Positions 30,677-34,599 of a DNA stretch of 34,599 nucleotides are shown here, piece after piece. The stretch is from Amycolatopsis regifaucium. Its GTDB lineage: Bacteria > Actinomycetota > Actinomycetes > Mycobacteriales > Pseudonocardiaceae. The notes below the pieces were generated by a model, which had not been told where the DNA came from, ran no database searches, and saw nothing but the letters and a program-made list of their open reading frames with translations. The position numbers were made by a program, and so were the translations under genes. Within the stretch, counting starts at the first letter, position 1; each line of letters opens with the position of its first letter. The DNA lies in assembly GCF_001613935.1 (NCBI RefSeq), contig NZ_LQCI01000018.1, positions 1-34,599 on the forward strand, in the 5' to 3' direction.

Positions 30677-30806
30677 ATCTACGAAGCCGCCGAGACGGTC
30701 GTGCGCACGGTATCCGCAGACAGCCGGAATCAGTGCCCTCGGCTCCGCGAGCACCCGCGCCCTCTATGGCACCCACGACGCGGTCCAGGACAAGCTCGCC
30801 GGATAA
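30677..30806 (+). other. Possible frameshifted 3' remnant of an unidentified gene
   Basis: One frame reads IYEAAETVVRTVSAD and, after a shift near 30720, a second reads AGISALGSASTRALYGTHDA and VQDKLAG before TAA 30804-30806. Together they look like the end of one protein, but I recognise no family, and the reading could be chance. Confidence 0.35.
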
Positions 30807-30812
30807 GACCTC

Positions 30813-30854
30813 AAGGCCGCCTCGAGAAATCCGGTGTTTTCTCGAGACGGCCTT
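30813..30854. terminator. Hairpin terminator between GAF-ANTAR and alcohol dehydrogenase genes
   Basis: A 17-bp stem with one mismatch (30813-30829 with 30838-30854) and 8-base loop. It lies 14 bases past the dehydrogenase stop on the minus strand. Confidence 0.8.
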
Positions 30855-30867
30855 GGTCACGCAGGGA

Positions 30868-32037
30868 TCAAGGGCGGAAGACCGCGCGCACGCAGTCGTC
30901 CTTTTTGTTCTTGAACAGGTCGTAGCCGCGGGGCGCGTCGTCCAGTGGCAGCACGTGTGTGGCGAGATGGCCGGTCGAAAGTTCTCCCTTGGCGATGCGG
31001 TCCAGCAACATGGGGATGTAGCGCTGGCCGTGTTGCTGGGCGCCACGCAGGGTGAGGCCTTTGTTCATGACGGCGCCGAGGGGGAACTTGTCGACGAAGC
31101 CGGCGAAAACCCCGAGGACGAAGACGGTGCCGCCCTTGCGGCAGTTGTGGATGGCTTCGCGGACGGCGATGGGCCGGTCGGTCTCCAGCTTCAGTTTGCT
31201 CTTGACCTGGTCGTAGATGTGTTGTGGGCCGGGGCTGTGGGCTTCGCAGCCGACCGCTTCGATGCACACGTCCGGGCCGCGGCCGCCGGTCGCTTCGCGC
31301 AACGCGGCGCCGACGTCGGTGTTCTCGTAGTTCAAGGTCTCCACGCCGAAGGTCCGTGCGGCCTGGTCGAGCCGATAGCCGAACCGGTCGATGACGAAAA
31401 CCCGCTCCGCGCCCAGGAGCTGGGCCGCCCGGGCGGCCATCTGGCCGACCGCGCCGCAGCCCCAGACGGCGACCACGTCACCGGGCTGGACCCCACCGAG
31501 ATCGGCGCCCATCCAGCCCGTCGGCACCGAATCCGAGGCGAACAACGCGCTCAGGTCGTCGACGCCTTCCGGGATCGGGATGGCGGTGTGGTCGGCGAAG
31601 GGCACACGGACGTATTCGGCGTGGCTGCCCTTGAACCCGCCCATCGCGTGGGAGTACCCGAAGATGCCGCCGGGGTCGGCGCCCCAGAGGCCTTGCGTGA
31701 TTCCCGGGTTGGTGTTGGTGTTGTCGCACAACGACCACAGGCCCCGGCCGCAGTACCAGCATTCACCGCAGCCGATGAACGAGCACACCACCACCCGGTC
31801 ACCGACCTTGTGGCGGGTCACGCCCGGGCCGGTTTCGACGACCTCACCCATGAACTCGTGCCCGATCACGTCACCGGCCTGCATGAAGGGGATATGCCCG
31901 GTCAGCAGATGCAGATCGGAGCCGCACGACGTGCTGAGCCCGACCTTCAGGATGAGATCCTTGTCGTTCTGGATGCGGGGGTCCGGGACGTTCTGCACCC
32001 GGACGTCGTTGACACCTTCCCAGCACAGTGCCTTCAC
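30868..32037 (-). CDS. Zinc-dependent alcohol dehydrogenase (formaldehyde dehydrogenase-like)
   Basis: A 389-residue medium-chain dehydrogenase. Catalytic zinc ligands are Cys38 (STSCGSDLH), His60-Glu61 (GHEFMGEV) and the later Cys/Asp region; the structural-zinc cysteines 90, 93, 96 and 104 are present (CGECWYCGRGLWSLC). The Rossmann motif is VWGCGAVGQMA. The extra loop (TNTNPGITQGLWGADPGGIFGYSHA) and overall length match the class that includes glutathione-independent formaldehyde dehydrogenase and related enzymes; the actual aldehyde or alcohol is not known. The GTG start overlaps the previous stop by four bases (GTGA), and GGTGG lies before it. Last gene of a four-gene operon led by hemerythrin. 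Confidence 0.9.
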   Translation of the reverse strand: MKALCWEGVNDVRVQNVPDPRIQNDKDLILKVGLSTSCGSDLHLLTGHIPFMQAGDVIGHEFMGEVVETGPGVTRHKVGDRVVVCSFIGCGECWYCGRGLWSLCDNTNTNPGITQGLWGADPGGIFGYSHAMGGFKGSHAEYVRVPFADHTAIPIPEGVDDLSALFASDSVPTGWMGADLGGVQPGDVVAVWGCGAVGQMAARAAQLLGAERVFVIDRFGYRLDQAARTFGVETLNYENTDVGAALREATGGRGPDVCIEAVGCEAHSPGPQHIYDQVKSKLKLETDRPIAVREAIHNCRKGGTVFVLGVFAGFVDKFPLGAVMNKGLTLRGAQQHGQRYIPMLLDRIAKGELSTGHLATHVLPLDDAPRGYDLFKNKKDDCVRAVFRP

Positions 32038-32471
32038 AGCCGTCCACCTTTCTGCGCGTTGCGGGTCACCTTCCGCAGGACCTTGCCCAGGGGGCCGGGA
32101 TGAGCGGACGGAGGATCCGCCTCGAGCACGATCCCCGTTTCGATGAGCGACTTCGCCTTGCGGAGAGCGGAACGCAGATCTCCGCGCGACACCTCGGTCC
32201 CGGCCGGGCGGGCGCGTAATTCGGTGCCCTTGTCCCCGGCGGCGGGCACGATGCGCAGTTCGATCTCGTCGCCCAGCCGTGCCAGAGGTCCCGGCAGTGA
32301 GCCCGCCGATCCCACCTCTTCGGGTGCCCGATTGACGGTCACCGCGAGCCATCGCTCGTCATGGTCGTCCGCCGGGCCGTGCGCTGCCCGGCGCAGTCCA
32401 CGGATGACGGCGAAGGCGGCCACGCCGGCACCTCCCACGGCGGCCACGGTGGCTGTTCGTGCTGTCGTCAT
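32034..32471 (-). CDS. Membrane-anchored protein of unknown function
   Basis: A 145-residue protein with one N-terminal transmembrane helix (about 5-25; TVAAVGGAGVAAFAVIRGL) and a soluble domain containing AVTVNRAPEEV, RLGDEIELRIVPA and GTELRARPAG. This pattern, seen beside this class of alcohol dehydrogenase in other actinomycetes as far as I recall, resembles a cut-down SRPBCC/cyclase-like domain, but I cannot confirm the family. The C-terminus is basic (VLRKVTRNAQKGGRL). ATG 32471 follows GAGGAAAGG. Its stop overlaps the dehydrogenase start, so the two are translated together. Confidence 0.75.
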   Translation of the reverse strand: MTTARTATVAAVGGAGVAAFAVIRGLRRAAHGPADDHDERWLAVTVNRAPEEVGSAGSLPGPLARLGDEIELRIVPAAGDKGTELRARPAGTEVSRGDLRSALRKAKSLIETGIVLEADPPSAHPGPLGKVLRKVTRNAQKGGRL

Positions 32472-32510
32472 TCGTCTGCCTTTCCTCGCGGTGCCGCTCG
32501 GTGGGCTCGA

Positions 32511-32915
32511 TCAGTCCGTCGGTGGTGGGGTGCGGATCTCGTCGGGCACGGAACCGCCGGCGAAATCGGCCGCGATCCCGAGGCTTTCGGCGTAGTCGAC
32601 GCTGCCCGGTCCGATGTCGTCCGCACGCTCCTTCCGCTCGCGGTCGGCGGCCTCCGCCGTTTCGTCGACGTCCGGGCGTTCTTCGGCCAGCCGCTCACCG
32701 AGAGGGGCGGGATGCGCCTGCTCCCAGGGGGTCATGCCGTACTTGGTCACCCCGCTCCAATGCTCGGGCGGGTCCATACCCTCTTCGAGCGGGTCGACGC
32801 GCAAGCGGTCTTCGTCGAGGTCCTCGGCGCTGGACAGTGCCGCCGGATCGGTCTCGACCTGGTCGGGGGCGCCGGTGTCCTGTGGGGCGTCGTAAGACTG
32901 GTCATTATCGGGCAT
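32511..32915 (-). CDS. DUF5709 family acidic protein
   Basis: A 134-residue hydrophilic, acidic protein that fits DUF5709: a low-complexity acidic start (MPDNDQSYDAPQDTG), the core EGMDPPEHWSGVTKYGMTP, then EQAHPAPLGERLAEERPDVD, and an acidic tail with DIGPGSVDYAESLGIAADFA. No catalytic residues or membrane segments. Function unknown; the family appears in actinobacterial stress-type clusters. ATG 32915 follows AAGGA. Second gene of the hemerythrin operon, 23 bp after it. Confidence 0.85.
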   Translation of the reverse strand: MPDNDQSYDAPQDTGAPDQVETDPAALSSAEDLDEDRLRVDPLEEGMDPPEHWSGVTKYGMTPWEQAHPAPLGERLAEERPDVDETAEAADRERKERADDIGPGSVDYAESLGIAADFAGGSVPDEIRTPPPTD

Positions 32916-32938
32916 GGTTTCCTTCTCTCGCTCGTGGA

Positions 32939-33493
32939 TCAGCGGCCGAGGGCGGCACGGATGGCGTCACGGGCCCGGTCCATGATCGCGACGGGCGGGC
33001 CGAGCAAAAGGTTCGCCGTCGCGCTTTCGACCCCGGGATGGGGGCGGGTCGGCGCGATCGCCTCCGCCACCCGCACCGTCGCGGCCATGGCACGCAACCG
33101 CTCAGGCCCGTGTGCGGCGCGCAGCAGCGGGAACTCTTCCCGTTCTTCGTGTTCGGCGTGCGCGAGAACGTCCTCCCGCAGCTGGACGAGCAGGGTGTCG
33201 AAGCCCTCGGCCTCCGGCCCCATCTCGGTCAAGGTGACGAGTAGCCGTTTGGCACGGTGTTCCTCCCCGATACGGGCTTCCACAACGTGTTCACCGCCAC
33301 GGAGGCCACGCACTTCGGGATGGACCACCTCTTCTTCCGCGGTCTCGTGCACCGCGAGCAGGCGGATCAGAGCACGGAACAGGTCCCGGCGCCGGTCACC
33401 TTCGGCGGTCTCCAGTTCGGTGAACAGCAGGCGGATCTCGCCGTGCTGGCGCTGCAACAGGTCGATGACGTCTTCGTTTTCGTTGTCGGCCAC
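32939..33493 (-). CDS. Hemerythrin HHE domain protein
   Basis: A 184-residue protein with an N-terminal hemerythrin-like four-helix bundle (about 1-130). The likely diiron ligands are His in LQRQHGEI, His and Glu in VHETAEEEVVHPEV, His in GEEHRAKRL and His/Glu in LAHAEHEEREEF. Such proteins bind O2 or NO, or act as peroxidase-like or iron-handling proteins. The C-terminal 50 residues are Ala/Arg-rich without a named domain. Start GTG 33493 with AGGGAA just before. First gene of an operon with DUF5709, an anchored protein and a zinc alcohol dehydrogenase; divergent from ctaD across a 141-bp control region. Confidence 0.88.
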   Translation of the reverse strand: MADNENEDVIDLLQRQHGEIRLLFTELETAEGDRRRDLFRALIRLLAVHETAEEEVVHPEVRGLRGGEHVVEARIGEEHRAKRLLVTLTEMGPEAEGFDTLLVQLREDVLAHAEHEEREEFPLLRAAHGPERLRAMAATVRVAEAIAPTRPHPGVESATANLLLGPPVAIMDRARDAIRAALGR

Positions 33494-33537
33494 GAGTTTC
33501 CCTTCTCTTGCCCGGAGCAGTGTTCGGTTGGCAGTAG

Positions 33538-33599
33538 GTTCCCGTATCGCCGTGCTTCACACCTCGCCGCCGAGGTGTGAGAACCGAGAAGCCGGGTAC
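33538..33599. promoter_or_regulatory. Divergent stress-type promoters built on one palindrome
   Basis: TCACACCTCG (33557-33566) and CGAGGTGTGA (33571-33580) form a perfect 10-bp inverted repeat with a 4-base centre. Each arm supplies GTGT as a -35 element. Rightward: GTGT (33575-33578), 15 bases, GGGTAC (33594-33599). Leftward on the minus strand: GTGT, 15 bases, GGGAAC (33543-33538). Both fit the SigB/SigF pattern. A rightward start near 33606 leaves about 29 bases of leader for ctaD. Confidence 0.5.
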
Positions 33600-33634
33600 A
33601 CGCCTGCGACGTCCCCGGAAGAACAGGCAGCGCG

Positions 33635-34599
33635 ATGACCCAGATGCGGGCACGGCCATTACCGGTTCCTCACGCCCCTCGCCAGGTAGGCAAGCGAGGA
33701 AGCGCACTGCTGAAGCTGATGAGGACGACGGATCCGAAGACGATCGGCGTGATGTACATGACCACGTCGTTCGGGTTCTTCCTGGTCGGCGGCCTGACCG
33801 CGTTGCTGATGCGCGGGGAACTGGCGCGTCCCGGTCTTCAGTTCCTGTCGCCGGAGCAGTACAACCAGCTCTTCACGATGCACGGCACGATCATGCTGCT
33901 GCTCTACGCGACGCCGAACGTGTTCGCCTTCGCGAACTTCCTGGTTCCGTTGCAGATCGGATCACCCGATGTGGCGTTTCCGCGCTTGAACGCGTTCTCG
34001 TATTGGCTCTACCTGTTCGGCGCGATGATCGTGCTCGGCGGCTACCTGACGCCCGGCGGGCCGCCTGACTTCGGCTGGACGGCCTATACGCCTTTGTCGA
34101 CGGCCGTGCATTCACCCGGCGTCGGCGGGGACCTGTGGATCGCGGGCTTGATCGTGACCGGGCTCGGGACGATCCTCGGGGCGGTCAACATGATCACCAC
34201 GATCGTGTGCCTGCGCTGTCCGGGGATGCTGATGTGGCGGATGCCCATCTTCACCTGGAACATCTTCTTCACCAGCATCCTGATCCTGCTGGCCTTCCCG
34301 ATCCTCACCGCCGCTTTGTTCGGGCTGATGGCCGACCGGCATCTCGGGGCGCACGTCTTCGACCCGGCCAACGGCGGCGCGATCCTGTGGCAACACCTGT
34401 TCTGGTTCTTCGGCCACCCCGAGGTCTACATCATCGCCCTGCCCTATTTCGGCATCGTCAGCGAGATCATCCCGGTGTTCAGCCGGAAACCCCTCTTCGG
34501 CTACAAGACCATGGTGTTCGCCACGATCGCGATCACCGCCCTGTCGGTCGCGGTGTGGGCACACCACATGTTCGCCACCGGCGCGGTGCTGTTGCCGTT
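33635..34599 (+). CDS. ctaD: Cytochrome c oxidase subunit I, 5' part (3' end outside window)
   Basis: The catalytic subunit of an aa3-type heme-copper oxidase that reduces O2 to water and pumps protons. The frame stays open to the window edge; 321 codons are visible of about 550. Ligands seen: heme a His83 (TMHGTIML), CuB His261 with the cross-linked Tyr265 (GHPEVY), and CuB His310-His311 (AHHMF). The N-terminus MTQMRARPLP...RQVGKRGSALLKLM is shorter and more basic than the usual housekeeping start, and the next genes are unknown, so this may be a second, stress-associated copy. Start ATG 33635 is 36 bases after a SigB-like -10 element; ATG 33644 is an alternative. It is divergent from the hemerythrin operon. 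Confidence 0.92.
   Translation, partial: MTQMRARPLPVPHAPRQVGKRGSALLKLMRTTDPKTIGVMYMTTSFGFFLVGGLTALLMRGELARPGLQFLSPEQYNQLFTMHGTIMLLLYATPNVFAFANFLVPLQIGSPDVAFPRLNAFSYWLYLFGAMIVLGGYLTPGGPPDFGWTAYTPLSTAVHSPGVGGDLWIAGLIVTGLGTILGAVNMITTIVCLRCPGMLMWRMPIFTWNIFFTSILILLAFPILTAALFGLMADRHLGAHVFDPANGGAILWQHLFWFFGHPEVYIIALPYFGIVSEIIPVFSRKPLFGYKTMVFATIAITALSVAVWAHHMFATGAVLLP

Noticed and set aside
29671..32103. An 810-codon open frame on the plus strand
   Set aside because: It is antisense to the well-supported alcohol dehydrogenase and out of frame with the GAF-ANTAR gene; its translation is Arg/Pro/His-rich and matches no family.
1..34599. CRISPR arrays, insertion sequences, integrases or phage genes
   Set aside because: No regularly spaced direct repeats, transposase or integrase motifs were seen on either strand by eye; the only dispersed repeat found is the 3'-end element.

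Overview
The window is high-GC actinobacterial chromosome, most like Amycolatopsis or a close relative in the Pseudonocardiaceae. The reasons are strong G/C bias at third codon positions, frequent GTG starts, a crotonyl-CoA carboxylase/reductase, a FilP-like coiled-coil protein, and the order oligoribonuclease - tRNA-His - L,D-transpeptidase - tRNA-Lys, which as far as I recall is also seen in mycobacteria and their relatives. The genus is an inference; no rRNA or species marker is present.

Layout. (a) 1-6.1 kb: the 3' part of an acetate/cation symporter; a PEP mutase/isocitrate lyase superfamily protein overlapping an AhpD-type protein, divergent from a MocR regulator; a secreted cyclophilin; an unrecognised helical protein; a secreted beta/gamma-crystallin-like protein. 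(b) 6.2-12.6 kb: a C4/C5 acyl-CoA block of MeaB GTPase, acetyl-CoA acetyltransferase, methylmalonyl-CoA epimerase and crotonyl-CoA carboxylase/reductase, with a TetR/SPW-protein pair inside it and a FilP/Scy-like cytoskeletal protein after it. (c) 12.7-23.3 kb: mostly housekeeping genes, namely a universal stress protein coupled to a class III adenylate cyclase, proA, an M50 peptidase, an AlkA-type glycosylase, a methyltransferase overlapping an M20 amidohydrolase, an HtrA-like protease, a DUF3224 protein, a HerA-like ATPase and orn. (d) 23.3-25.4 kb: tRNA-His, L,D-transpeptidase, tRNA-Lys, each with a clear hairpin terminator. (e) 25.5-34.6 kb: a looser accessory region that looks like a stress regulon. 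It holds an alpha/beta hydrolase, a DUF2231 protein with a coupled helical protein, a 55-residue acidic protein, a DUF3099 protein, a GAF-ANTAR regulator, a four-gene operon (hemerythrin, DUF5709, anchored protein, zinc alcohol dehydrogenase) and, divergent from it, a cytochrome c oxidase subunit I that runs off the window.

The parts most worth a second look lie in region (e). Between 27.4 and 30.8 kb coding sequence is sparse and contains recognisable debris: a deleted copy of part of the ctaD seen at 34.2 kb and the ANTAR end of a broken regulator. Several genes in the region are preceded by a GTTT/GTGT - 15 bp - GGGTA-like pattern that fits the SigB/SigF stress sigma class, including two divergent copies whose -35 elements are the arms of one 10-bp palindrome between the hemerythrin operon and ctaD. 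Separately, a dispersed element starts exactly at the stop codons of two unrelated genes (3992 and 14321); one copy carries a perfect 23-bp inverted repeat.
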